64,000 bases of DNA from CAYFPX01 sp964519895 (GTDB taxonomy: Bacteria > Myxococcota_A > UBA796 > CAJQPC01): contig CAZFLE010000009.1 in NCBI GenBank assembly GCA_964519895.1, positions 1-64,000 of the forward strand, written 5' to 3'. The position numbers and the translations under genes are program-made. This document shows, one piece after another, positions 9,325 to 18,104 of this stretch. Position 1 is the stretch's first letter; every line of letters starts with the position of its first letter. The notes below the pieces were generated by a model. It searched no databases. It saw only the letters and a program-made list of their open reading frames with translations, and was not told the origin of the DNA.

Positions 9325-11165
9325 TCGACCACGCGCCATGGCGGGCGGGCCTCAGCCTGGGCCTGGGCCTGGGCTTCGTGGCCGCCGGCTTCGAGCTCAT
9401 CGAGCTTGGCCTGTCGACCCAGCTGCCGCTCACCCTGCCCGAGGCGCTCCAGCTGGCCGCCTTCGACATGGCCTTGATCGGCGGCGCCGCTGGCGCTCTG
9501 GGACTGGTCACGGCGCCGGTGCTCCGGCGGCTCTTCGGCGCTGCAGCGCCCTGGCGCATCCTGGCGGGCACGGCCAGCGCCGTGACCCTGGCGCTGAGCG
9601 GTGTCTACCTGGGCCTGGTCGCCGCGACCATCTGGCAGCAGGGGCGGGTGCCTGCGGCGGTCGCGATGGCCGCCTGTCCCGTGGGACTGGCCGGGGTGAT
9701 CTGGTTCCACGCCGGGTACTTCTTGCGGCGCGAGGCCGCCGGGGCCCGCAGTCGCCTGGGCTGGGTCCTGTCCGCCCTCTTGATCGGGGGGGGCCTGGGC
9801 AGCGTCGGTGCGTGGCTCGGGGCCCGGGATGACGCCGGCTCCTCCAAGGCGCTCCAAGGCGATCCCAACGTCCTGATCGTGACCATCGACACCCTGCGTC
9901 GGGACCACGTGTCCGCCTATGGTGCGGGCCTGGCCGAGACCCCGCGCATGGACGCCCTGGCCGAGGAGGGCCTGCTCTTCCTCGACGCGGTCACCCCCAC
10001 GCCCGAGACCGGTCCGTCCCACGCCGCCCTGTTCACGGCGCTGCACCCCTTGCGGTCCAAGGTGCTGTCCAACGGCCACGAGCTCGCGCCGGGGTACGAG
10101 ACCCTGGCCGAGCGGCTCCAGGACGAGGGCTATGCGACCGGGGCCTTCGTCTCGTCCTTTGCGGTCGACTCCCGGCTCGGGCTGGACCAGGGCTTCGACG
10201 TCTACGACGACGACTTCCTGCCCCTCTTTCGAGGCGCCACGGACCTGGTCGCCGGCCGCTTCCTGGTGCCCTTGCTGTTCAAGGTCGGCCGCCCCGAACA
10301 CATGCCCTGGCTGCTGGAGCGGCTGGGCCACGAGACCAACCGCAGGGCCAGCCACTGGCTCCGCGCCCGGGGGGACCAGCCCTGGCTGGCCTGGGTGCAC
10401 TACTTCGAGCCCCACGCGCCCTACGAGTCGCCGGACCAGACCGTCGATCACAGGGCGCTGCTGAGCCAGCCTCACCACGACTTCACAGCTGCCGAGGCCG
10501 ACGCACTGCGGGCCCAGTACAGCCACGAGGCCACCCTGTCGGACACCCTGGTGGGCCAGCTCCTGGACCTGTTGGACGAGCTGGAGGCCGCTGACAACAC
10601 CCTGGTCGTGATCACTTCGGACCACGGGGAACAGCTCGGCGAGCACGACATCATGTTCCACCACCACGGGCTCTACGACGAGTCCCTGCGCATCCCCCTG
10701 ATCATTCGGGCGCCCGGACTGCGCGGCGTGGTGACCCGGACCATCGCGCCCCAGGTCCGCATGATGGACATCGCGCCCACCGTGTTGAAGTACATCAAGC
10801 TCGATCCCTTGGCCCAGGCCGAGGGGGCCGAACTCCTGGGCTATGCGACCGGCGTGCGCACCCGGGACCTGGCGTGCCCGCTGTACGGCCGACGCGAGGC
10901 TTCCCTGCGAGAGGGTGTGCTGCTGGGCCTACGGGCCCACGACGTGAAGTACATCCTGGACCCCGCCCAGGGCACAGAAGAGCTCTACGACCTGGCCCAG
11001 GACCCCGCCGAGGCCCAGGATCTGTCCCAGGACCCGCTCCAGGCCGAGCCCCTGGCCCAGTGTCGGCGCCAGGTCGCCCCGGACGCGGAGTCGCTGGGCC
11101 ACGTGGCGCCCGCTGCGGATCAGACGACCCTCGACCGGCTGGAGGCGCTCGGCTACACAGAGTAG
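9321..11165 (+). CDS. Membrane-anchored sulfatase-fold protein (second copy)
   Basis: 614 residues. Organisation matches the upstream gene: about five N-terminal helices (10-165), then an alkaline-phosphatase-superfamily domain with VLIVTIDTLRRDH (Asp190) and ITSDHGEQLGEHD. The nucleophile site is again T-G-P-S-H (Thr230, His234) instead of C-x-P-S-R. The C-terminus is EALGYTE. The GTG start overlaps the previous stop as GTGA, so the pair is translationally coupled. Substrate is unknown; context suggests modification of a surface lipid or glycan. Confidence 0.85.
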   Translation: MIDHAPWRAGLSLGLGLGFVAAGFELIELGLSTQLPLTLPEALQLAAFDMALIGGAAGALGLVTAPVLRRLFGAAAPWRILAGTASAVTLALSGVYLGLVAATIWQQGRVPAAVAMAACPVGLAGVIWFHAGYFLRREAAGARSRLGWVLSALLIGGGLGSVGAWLGARDDAGSSKALQGDPNVLIVTIDTLRRDHVSAYGAGLAETPRMDALAEEGLLFLDAVTPTPETGPSHAALFTALHPLRSKVLSNGHELAPGYETLAERLQDEGYATGAFVSSFAVDSRLGLDQGFDVYDDDFLPLFRGATDLVAGRFLVPLLFKVGRPEHMPWLLERLGHETNRRASHWLRARGDQPWLAWVHYFEPHAPYESPDQTVDHRALLSQPHHDFTAAEADALRAQYSHEATLSDTLVGQLLDLLDELEAADNTLVVITSDHGEQLGEHDIMFHHHGLYDESLRIPLIIRAPGLRGVVTRTIAPQVRMMDIAPTVLKYIKLDPLAQAEGAELLGYATGVRTRDLACPLYGRREASLREGVLLGLRAHDVKYILDPAQGTEELYDLAQDPAEAQDLSQDPLQAEPLAQCRRQVAPDAESLGHVAPAADQTTLDRLEALGYTE

Positions 11166-11196
11166 CCGAGGCATTCAGACCGCATAGGGAGTGAAC

Positions 11197-13557
11197 GTGG
11201 GACCGCGCTGGGGAGCGGGGCTGGCCATCGTGATGGCCCTCGCACTGCCACTGCTGCTCTACCCAGAGGTCCTCTTCTCGGACGAGGTGCTGTGGGCCCA
11301 CGACCTGCGTCACCACCACCACCCCTGGCGGGCCTGGGCGGCGGGCGAGTGGGCTGCGGGTCGGGTGCCGCTGTGGGCCACCGACGTGGCCAATGGCTTC
11401 CCGCTGATGGCCGACGGCCAGACCGGGGTGTTCTACCCGATCAACGTGCTGCTGGGCTGGCTCCTGCCGGCCCACTACGCACTGACCGCCAGCGTGTGGC
11501 TGCACACGGCCTGGGGGGCCTTTGGCGCGTGGTGGCTCTGCCGGGTCCTGGGCCGGGGGACCCTGGCCAGCCTGACCGCCGCGGTCGGCTACACGCTCTC
11601 GGGCTTCATGATCGCCCACGTGACCTATGCGGGCATGCAGGCGGTCAGCGCCTGGGTGCCCACGGCGGTGGGCACGACCGTCCTCATCGCCCGCGGGGGC
11701 TCCTGGCGGTGGGGGCTCGCCTGGGCCGGCTGCGTCGCGGCCATGCTCACCGCCGGGCATCCCCAGGCCGCGGTCATCGGTCTGCTCGGGTCCCTGTGGG
11801 TCTTTGCCGGCCACGCTCGCAGCAAGGCGGCCTGGGGGCGGGCCGGGCTTGGCGCCGCCGTGGGCATCTGTGCGGCGGCACCCCAGCTCCTGGCCAGCCT
11901 CGAGCTGTCCCGCCACTCGGCCCGCGAGGGGGGGGTCGACGCCGCATTTGCCGGCATCGGGTCCCTGCCGCCCTGGGAGCTGATCAACAGCGTGCTGCCG
12001 CGGTTCTGGGGTTTTGAGCGCCCGGCCGACATCGCGTTGACCTATGTGCACAAGGGGCCGCTGTACTTCGGCACGGGCGAGAACTTCTGGGAGGACTGCT
12101 TCTACCTGGGCGTGCCCCTGACCCTGCTGGCGGTGCTGGGCACCCTGCGCAAGGGAGCCCGCACCTGGAAGGGCCTGGCCCTGGTCAGCGTGCTGCTCAT
12201 GCTCGGGCGCTACACCCCGGTCTACGCCTTGTTCCGACTGCTCCCGGGCATGGACTTCTTCCGCTTTCCGGTGCGCTTCTCGATGTTGCTGACCCTGGCG
12301 GTCGTGGTGCTGGCGGCGAGGGCCCTGGATGAGCTGGTCAACGGCCACCCCGACGCGCTGGCCCAGCGCTTCCCCCGCTGGCTGGTGTGGGGCCTGGGCC
12401 TGGGCGTCGTTGGCGCTGGCGTCGGGTCCGTGCTGCTGGCTGCGCGACACGATCAGCTCAGAGGCGTGCTGCTGGGCGTCTTCGCCGAGCGGGGGGGCGC
12501 CCCTCGCGTGGACGCGCTCCTGGAGGGACTGGCGTGGAATCTCTCGCCGGCGTCCCCCGGCGTCTGGTGGCCCGCGGCCCTGGCGCTGGCCCTGGCCGCG
12601 GTCCTGTGGGCCTGGAAGGCCGAGCGCTTCAGCCGCCGCGCCCTGGGCAGCAGCGTGTTGGTGCTGGTGCTGGCGGACGGCCTGTCCTTTGCCCGGGACT
12701 TCAACCCCAGCGTGCCCGCATCCCAGGCCAACGCCGACACCCTGACCGCCGAGATCGTCACCCGCGAGGAGGGGCTCTTTCGCACCACCACGGTGGACCG
12801 GGTCCAGAGCCCGACCCTGGACCGCAGGCTGCTGAGCAGCAACCTGGGCCTGCTCGCAGGCACCCGAGACGTGATCCTGTTGTCCCCGCTGCTGCTGCCG
12901 CGGCACGAGGCCCTGCTCGCGGCGACGGGGCTCGACGTGGGCATGGACCATGGGGTGCGCCAGGCCCGCCTGGTCGAGCAGCGCCTGCCCCTCCTGGAGA
13001 TGATGGGTGTGCGCTATCTGGTCACGGTGCACACCCTGCAGGCCCCGCGGTTGGAGAAGCTCCTGACCGGGCCGGTCAAGGTGTACCGGAACCCCCTCTC
13101 CCGGCCTCGGGCCTTCCTGGTCGGGTGCACGGAGTCCGCGGCGGATCCGGACCAGGCGCTCGAGCGGCTCCTGACCATCGACCCGCGGACCACCGCGGTG
13201 GTCGAGGGTCCGGGCGTGGACTGCGGTCCCCACCCGGGCTCGCTGGTCCTGGACCACCACGGTCCCTCCCAGGTCCGCCTGCGGGCCGAGCTGGATCGGC
13301 CGGGCCTGCTGGTCCTGGCCGACACCTGGTACCCGGGCTGGCAGGCGTCCGTCGATGGGGAATCGGTGGAGATCCTGCGCACCAACGTGACCTTCCGGGG
13401 GGTGTTGCTGGCGCCGGGAAGCCACGAGGTCTTGTTCCGCTATGCCCCCTCCTGGGGCTGGTCCCTGGGCCTGGCCGGCACGGCCTGGGGGCTGCTCGCC
13501 CTGCTCGTCCTGGGCGCACTGGGCTCGGCCTGGAGGCAGCAGTGGGCGACGTCCTGA
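11197..13557 (+). CDS. YfhO-family polytopic membrane protein
   Basis: 786 residues with roughly a dozen transmembrane helices and a C-terminal extracytoplasmic domain. The early PLWATDVANGFPLMADGQTG and the late DTWYPGWQASVDG / NVTFRGVLLAPG segments are typical of YfhO-type proteins, which resemble GT-C glycosyltransferases; Bacillus YfhO is implicated in lipoteichoic acid glycosylation. I chose the GTG at 11197 because AGGGAG (11186-11191) is five bases upstream; the GTG at 11191 overlaps that site. Location at the end of the ligase/acyltransferase/hydrolase run supports a role in surface glycan decoration. Confidence 0.85.
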   Translation: MGPRWGAGLAIVMALALPLLLYPEVLFSDEVLWAHDLRHHHHPWRAWAAGEWAAGRVPLWATDVANGFPLMADGQTGVFYPINVLLGWLLPAHYALTASVWLHTAWGAFGAWWLCRVLGRGTLASLTAAVGYTLSGFMIAHVTYAGMQAVSAWVPTAVGTTVLIARGGSWRWGLAWAGCVAAMLTAGHPQAAVIGLLGSLWVFAGHARSKAAWGRAGLGAAVGICAAAPQLLASLELSRHSAREGGVDAAFAGIGSLPPWELINSVLPRFWGFERPADIALTYVHKGPLYFGTGENFWEDCFYLGVPLTLLAVLGTLRKGARTWKGLALVSVLLMLGRYTPVYALFRLLPGMDFFRFPVRFSMLLTLAVVVLAARALDELVNGHPDALAQRFPRWLVWGLGLGVVGAGVGSVLLAARHDQLRGVLLGVFAERGGAPRVDALLEGLAWNLSPASPGVWWPAALALALAAVLWAWKAERFSRRALGSSVLVLVLADGLSFARDFNPSVPASQANADTLTAEIVTREEGLFRTTTVDRVQSPTLDRRLLSSNLGLLAGTRDVILLSPLLLPRHEALLAATGLDVGMDHGVRQARLVEQRLPLLEMMGVRYLVTVHTLQAPRLEKLLTGPVKVYRNPLSRPRAFLVGCTESAADPDQALERLLTIDPRTTAVVEGPGVDCGPHPGSLVLDHHGPSQVRLRAELDRPGLLVLADTWYPGWQASVDGESVEILRTNVTFRGVLLAPGSHEVLFRYAPSWGWSLGLAGTAWGLLALLVLGALGSAWRQQWATS

Positions 13558-14738
13558 CCGTCACGCAGCTCGGGGCGGCCCTCAAGGACGTGCTGGGGCA
13601 CCAATTCGGCAGCCTGGCGGTCGAGGGCGAGGTCAGCCGCTTCACCGCGGCCCGGTCCGGACACTGGTACTTCACGCTGACCGACGGCCGCTCGTCGATC
13701 CAGGCCGCCATGTTCCGCGGCGACAACCAGCGCCAGGACTGGCGGCCCCGAGACGGCGACGCTGTGGTGGTGATGGGGCGCCTGGACTTCTACGCGCCTG
13801 GCGGACGCACGTCGCTCTTGGCCCGAAGAATGGTGCCGGCTGGTGCTGGTGAGCGGCAGCGTGCGCTCGAGGCTCTGACCCACCGGCTCGCGTCCGAAGG
13901 GTTGTTCGCGACCGAGCGCAAGCAAGCACTACCGGTCCTTCCCCGGGCGATCGGGGTGGCGACGTCGCCCACCGGTGCCGCGCTCCAGGACATCCTCAAC
14001 GTCCTGGCGCGGCGCTTTCCCGGCCTCCCGGTGTACCTGGCCCCGTGCAGGGTGCAGGGCGCGGGCTGTGAGCGAGAGATCGCCGCGGCCCTGGACCTGC
14101 TGGGGGACCACGGGCGCTCAGACGTCGTCATCGTGGGTCGTGGTGGGGGCTCGGCCGAGGACCTGTGGGGCTTCAACCTGGAGCCGGTGGTGCGGGCCAT
14201 CGTGCGCTGTCCCATCCCGGTGGTCTCGGCGGTGGGCCACGAGACCGATCAGTCTCTGTCGGACCTGGCGGCGGACCTGCGCGCACCCACACCCTCTGCG
14301 GCCGCCGAGCTCGTGGTGCCGGAGCTCGCAGCACTGATCGGGCGGCTCGAGGAGCTCGAGGCCAGGGCCACAGGTGCGCTGGCGCGACAGCTCCACACGC
14401 GCCGAACCCGCCTGGAGCGACTCCGGCTCCTGCACCCCGGGGACCGGCTGGCCCAGGTCCGACGGCGCCACGACGAGCTGCGAACCCGCCTCGGCCGCGC
14501 GTCAGCGCGGGACCTCTCCGACCGGCGTGCCCGCCTTGGGGCTCTTGGGGCACGCCTGGACGCCCTGTCCCCTCTGGCCGTGCTCGGGCGTGGCTACGCC
14601 CTGGCTCGGCGGGACGGCGCCATCGTCCGTCGGGGCCAAGACCTGGCGCCTGGCGACGTGTTGGCGCTCACGCTGGCAGAGGGCGGCGCCCGGGTCGTGG
14701 TCGACCAGCCCTACTCGTCCGCGGGCGGATCCTCGTAG
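13542..14738 (+). CDS. xseA: Exodeoxyribonuclease VII large subunit
   Basis: 398 residues. XseA forms exonuclease VII with XseB and degrades single-stranded DNA. The N-terminal OB-fold (VTQLGAALKDVLGHQFGSLAVEGEVSRF), the IGVATSPTGAALQDIL and VVIVGRGGGSAEDLWGFN core motifs and the SAVGHETD sequence are all present, followed by a basic coiled-coil region and the conserved GRGYALARRDG. GGAGG at 13532-13536 precedes the GTG start, which overlaps the YfhO gene by 16 bases. No xseB follows within the window. The 3' end overlaps the convergent gene by 28 bases. Confidence 0.95.
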   Translation: MGDVLTVTQLGAALKDVLGHQFGSLAVEGEVSRFTAARSGHWYFTLTDGRSSIQAAMFRGDNQRQDWRPRDGDAVVVMGRLDFYAPGGRTSLLARRMVPAGAGERQRALEALTHRLASEGLFATERKQALPVLPRAIGVATSPTGAALQDILNVLARRFPGLPVYLAPCRVQGAGCEREIAAALDLLGDHGRSDVVIVGRGGGSAEDLWGFNLEPVVRAIVRCPIPVVSAVGHETDQSLSDLAADLRAPTPSAAAELVVPELAALIGRLEELEARATGALARQLHTRRTRLERLRLLHPGDRLAQVRRRHDELRTRLGRASARDLSDRRARLGALGARLDALSPLAVLGRGYALARRDGAIVRRGQDLAPGDVLALTLAEGGARVVVDQPYSSAGGSS

Positions 14739-15436
14739 CAGACCGACTCGCCCTTGGCGTCTCGGCGCCAGCGGAGCTCACGGCCGGTGCGGCGCAGGGA
14801 CACGGACTCGACGAACCGGGGCCCGCCGGAGACCTGGACGACCGTGATCTGGTCCCCCGGCTGCAGGGATGCGTACACGGCGGTGAGGCCGTCGTCGTCC
14901 TCGCCCATGACGAAGCTCGGACGCTGTTCCCAGGTGTCCTGGGCCAGGTCCTCGCTGCCTGGCGGAGGCCGCGTGAGCCGCAGGTCGAGCTCTCGCTCGG
15001 CCACCTGGGCGCCCTCCCGCTCGGCGCACACGGTGCCCTCGTCCAGGGCCGCGCGGCGAGCCAGGCGTGTCTCGCCATCGGCCAGCCCGACCCAGCCGGT
15101 CACACCGGTCTCCTGACGTGTGAGGCGGCCAAGGGGCGTCACCGCGAGCTCCGAGGGCGAGGTCTCGGCGAAGACCAGATCGGCCTGGGACGCGCTGACG
15201 CCGTCGGCCGTCATGTTCGCTTCGAGCTCGATGCGGCCGCCATAGGCCCGAACCCGTGGTCCGCTGGGCGTGGTGCCGGTGACCACCGTCTCTGCCATCT
15301 CCACTTCGGGGAGCTCCTCGAGGGACGGCGGGGCTTCGACGACGAAGTCCGCGCTCTCCTCTTCTCCCGGCTGCAGGTCGGCCACCGCTGGGTCGGCCTG
15401 GGCGTCGGTGGCGAGGATGAGCAGGAACGTGAGCAT
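14711..15436 (-). CDS. Putative secreted protein, unknown function
   Basis: 241 residues from the ATG at 15436 (MLTFLLILATDAQA, a short signal-like sequence; GGTGG lies upstream). An in-frame ATG at 15472 would add twelve residues, including acidic ones that do not fit a signal peptide. The mature part is acidic near the N-terminus and beta-rich later (YGGRIELEANMTADGVSASQADLVFAE), with two cysteines. No recognised domain. Its last 28 bases overlap the convergent xseA gene, so the two transcripts are complementary at their ends. Confidence 0.65.
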   Translation of the reverse strand: MLTFLLILATDAQADPAVADLQPGEEESADFVVEAPPSLEELPEVEMAETVVTGTTPSGPRVRAYGGRIELEANMTADGVSASQADLVFAETSPSELAVTPLGRLTRQETGVTGWVGLADGETRLARRAALDEGTVCAEREGAQVAERELDLRLTRPPPGSEDLAQDTWEQRPSFVMGEDDDGLTAVYASLQPGDQITVVQVSGGPRFVESVSLRRTGRELRWRRDAKGESVCYEDPPADE

Positions 15437-15498
15437 GTCATCCACCCAATCGGAAGTCGCGGCTGCAGACATGACCCCCCGTCGATAGAAGCCGGGCC

Positions 15499-16101
15499 AT
15501 GCCGCGCGATGCCGTCCTGATCCTGGGCAAGGAATTGCAGAGGGATCCCGAGCGGGCCCGCCGCGAGCTGGCGGCCCGTGCCGCGGCAGCGTCGGTCGCC
15601 CTGCGACGCGGTGCCCGCTACGTGGCCACCCTGGAAGCGCAGCTCGCGCACCAGTCCCAGACCGGGTCCGAGATCGTGGTCGCGCTGCTGGCCGAGCTTG
15701 GTGTGGATCGCGAGTGCATGGTCATCGCCGAGCAGACCCGGAGCACCCGGGAAGAGGTCCGCATGGCGGTCGCCCTCCTCGACGCACGCGGCGGCGACCG
15801 CGTGGCGGCCATCACCAGCACCTACCACGTGCCCCGTGTGCGCCGATATCTGGCCGATCACCTGCCCGAGGGCCGCTATGCGGTGTTCAGCCCGGAGTGT
15901 TTCTACCGGGACGCCACCCCCCAGGAGCGGGCCTGGATCCGGGCCGGCACCCCCAGCCCCGAGACCCTGGCCCACGAGGGTCGGGTCGAGCGGCGCTGGC
16001 TGGCCGGGGCCGCGGCCTTCCGCGTCCTGCCCGCGCCCTGGCGCTACACCGTCGAGGAGCGCCTGGCCCAGGCCTGGGCCGCAGTCGGCGACCGGCTGTG
16101 A
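15499..16101 (+). CDS. DUF218 (YdcF/SanA-like) protein
   Basis: 200 residues. The DUF218 pattern is clear: DAVLILGKEL at the start, TRSTREEVRMAVALL in the middle and AAITSTYHVPRVRRYL near residue 115. Family members such as SanA and ElyC affect envelope integrity and carrier-lipid metabolism in E. coli, but a reaction is not established. There is no good Shine-Dalgarno; TAGAAG lies seven bases before the ATG. The gene is divergent from the secreted protein and convergent with the HDOD gene. Confidence 0.85.
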   Translation: MPRDAVLILGKELQRDPERARRELAARAAAASVALRRGARYVATLEAQLAHQSQTGSEIVVALLAELGVDRECMVIAEQTRSTREEVRMAVALLDARGGDRVAAITSTYHVPRVRRYLADHLPEGRYAVFSPECFYRDATPQERAWIRAGTPSPETLAHEGRVERRWLAGAAAFRVLPAPWRYTVEERLAQAWAAVGDRL

Positions 16102-16107
16102 GCCGTC

Positions 16108-16134
16108 ACTGCGACGATCACCGATCGTCGCAGT
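16108..16134. terminator. Bidirectional stem-loop
   Basis: A perfect 12-bp inverted repeat, ACTGCGACGATC (16108-16119) and GATCGTCGCAGT (16123-16134), flanks a 3-base loop. It lies exactly between the convergent stops of the DUF218 and HDOD genes. There is no T-run, so whether it terminates intrinsically is uncertain. Confidence 0.65.
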
Positions 16135-16973
16135 CAGGCCGCCAGGAGCTTGGACAGCTCTCGCACCTGTTCTTCGCCCGCTGCCATCACCCGCAGGGTC
16201 CTGTCGGGGTTGAAGCCGTAGCGGCCGCGCATGCCCTCGAGCAGAAACTCCTGGCCGTCGGCGTCGTCGGCGTTGCGGATCTGCGAGACCAGCTGCACCG
16301 GGGCGGGTGCGCCGTCGCCGCCGTGGTGGTCCCCGATCGCAGCCCGCAGGTCGGCCGGAAAGGTCCACGTCTCGCTCATCCAGTCGCCCACCTGGGCATG
16401 GTGGAAGCCCAGGGCCTGCTCCTCCAGCTCCTCCAGCTCCCCGTCCCCCCCGTGCCAGGCCTCGAGCACCGGTGCGTAGTCGTGGGCCCGGTGCAGCGTC
16501 AGCAGGGGCAGCGCCATGTCCTGGAGCAGGGCGGCCGTGAACGACAGGTCTGCCACGGCGGGCTCCACGATGCGGGCCAGGCTGTGGGCCGTCACAGCGC
16601 GGTGCGCGGCGGTCTTCCAGAAGTCCGCCGACGAGAAGGCGCCGGTCTGGTGGGCCGGTAGTGCGTCCTGGACGGCCACCGCCAGCACCATCGACTCCAC
16701 CTGACGCCGGCCCAGCAGCACCACGGCGTGGCTGACGCTGTTGACTTGCTTCCGGACCCCGGTGCCCGCGCAGTTGACCGTGCGCAGTAGCTTCACCGAC
16801 AGACCGGGATCCAGGGACAGCAAGCGCCCGATCTCGCCCATGGAGGCCTCGGGATCCCGGAGCTTCTCCAGCACGTTCCACAGCAGGTTGGGAAAGCTGG
16901 GCAGTCTCTGCTCGCCCAGCACGCTGCGCAGGTTCTCTCGGGGATCCGGCTTGCGCTTGAAGAGCTTGAACAC
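16134..16973 (-). CDS. HDOD domain signalling protein
   Basis: 279 residues. HDOD domains are HD-related helical bundles that lack hydrolytic activity and act in signal output. Characteristic sequence begins at LPSFPNLLWNVLEKLRDPEASMGEIGRLLSLDPGL and continues with LLRTVNCAG and SVSHAVVLLGRRQVESMVL. No GGDEF, EAL or receiver domain is attached. It starts seven bases downstream of the channel gene and is probably expressed with the sensor kinase and channel upstream. Confidence 0.9.
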   Translation of the reverse strand: MFKLFKRKPDPRENLRSVLGEQRLPSFPNLLWNVLEKLRDPEASMGEIGRLLSLDPGLSVKLLRTVNCAGTGVRKQVNSVSHAVVLLGRRQVESMVLAVAVQDALPAHQTGAFSSADFWKTAAHRAVTAHSLARIVEPAVADLSFTAALLQDMALPLLTLHRAHDYAPVLEAWHGGDGELEELEEQALGFHHAQVGDWMSETWTFPADLRAAIGDHHGGDGAPAPVQLVSQIRNADDADGQEFLLEGMRGRYGFNPDRTLRVMAAGEEQVRELSKLLAA

Positions 16974-16980
16974 GGGGACC

Positions 16981-18063
16981 TCAGTCGGCTCTGCGGGCCA
17001 TCTTGTTGCTGAAGATGCTCATCAGCCCACCGAGCATGACGTACCCGATGACGACCTGGAGCATGGCTGCGAGCTGGGCCCCCGCCGACGCTGGCAGGAC
17101 GTCGCCGTAGCCCAGGGTCGTGAGCGTCACGACGCTGTAGTAGAGCGGGGAGAGCCAGGTCTCGTGAGACCCGTAGTCCACGTCGCAGAGCTGGTAGACC
17201 CCGGCGAAGATCAGCGCGATGATCACGGTCCAACCCGCCCAGCGCGTCGCCGAGCGGCCACAGTCCGACGAGAGCCACCAGAGCCGGTAGACCCACAGGT
17301 TCAGCGTCGACTGGTGCCTGAATTCGTGGAGGTAGTTCTCGTCGAGCACGTGGCGTCGCATGAGCCAGGCCCCGCAGAAGTCCACGTCGCGCACATCGGT
17401 GCCGATCCAGCTGGCTGTCGGGTAGCCCTGGGCTCCTGTGACGCTCGCCCGGCGCAGATCGGCCCCGTCGAAGCAGGCCCGGTCCAGCCGGGCGCCGTGC
17501 AAGTCGGCTTCCTGGAGGCACGTGCCGGTGGCGTCTACGGAGGTGAGCACCGCGTCCCGCAGGCTGACCGACGCCATGCGGGCCGTGCGCAGGTCCGCGC
17601 CGGAGAGGTCCGCTGCAGCAAAGGTCGAGCCGGTCAGGTGGGCGTGGAACAGGTTGGCCCCAGCCAGACGGGCGTGGCCGAACCCGGTCCCGACGGCATG
17701 CACACCGGACAGCTGGGCGCATTCCAGGTTCGCGCTGGTCAGGTCGGCGTCGTCCAGGCGCGCCTCCTGGAGCACACAGCCTCGCAGATCCGCACCGTGA
17801 AAGCGTGCCCCGCGCAGATCCGCCCGGGACAGGTCCGCCCCTCGCAGGTCGCAGCGGCTCAGGTCCACCCCGGCCAGATCGGCGTCCAGCATCCGGACTC
17901 CGCGAAGGTCCGTCTCTGCCGGGGGCTGACGCGTTCTGCGCGCATCCTGGAGCGCCGCGAGCAGCAGCTCCGCACGGGTGCGGCCGTCCGCGTCCTCTTG
18001 CCACCAGCGACGGGCGAGCGCCAGGGGGGGCTCGGAGCTTGGGCTGTGCTGTGGGCTGGACAT
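16981..18063 (-). CDS. Pentapeptide-repeat potassium channel
   Basis: 360 residues. Residues about 50-225 are pentapeptide repeats (A(D/N)LxX, e.g. DLRGADLSRADLRGARFHGADL is typical in pattern), which form a right-handed beta-helix. Then come two transmembrane helices around a pore loop with the selectivity filter TLTTLGYGD (about residue 318). This is the 2TM potassium-channel fold with a large cytoplasmic beta-helix in front of it. The ATG at 18063 was chosen because residues upstream in the open frame are unlike protein and belong to the HK shadow. It lies between the histidine kinase and HDOD genes. Confidence 0.85.
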   Translation of the reverse strand: MSSPQHSPSSEPPLALARRWWQEDADGRTRAELLLAALQDARRTRQPPAETDLRGVRMLDADLAGVDLSRCDLRGADLSRADLRGARFHGADLRGCVLQEARLDDADLTSANLECAQLSGVHAVGTGFGHARLAGANLFHAHLTGSTFAAADLSGADLRTARMASVSLRDAVLTSVDATGTCLQEADLHGARLDRACFDGADLRRASVTGAQGYPTASWIGTDVRDVDFCGAWLMRRHVLDENYLHEFRHQSTLNLWVYRLWWLSSDCGRSATRWAGWTVIIALIFAGVYQLCDVDYGSHETWLSPLYYSVVTLTTLGYGDVLPASAGAQLAAMLQVVIGYVMLGGLMSIFSNKMARRAD

Positions 18064-18104
18064 GGGTCCCTCACCCTCGGCTTCGGCACAGCCAATGCCG
18101 GAGT

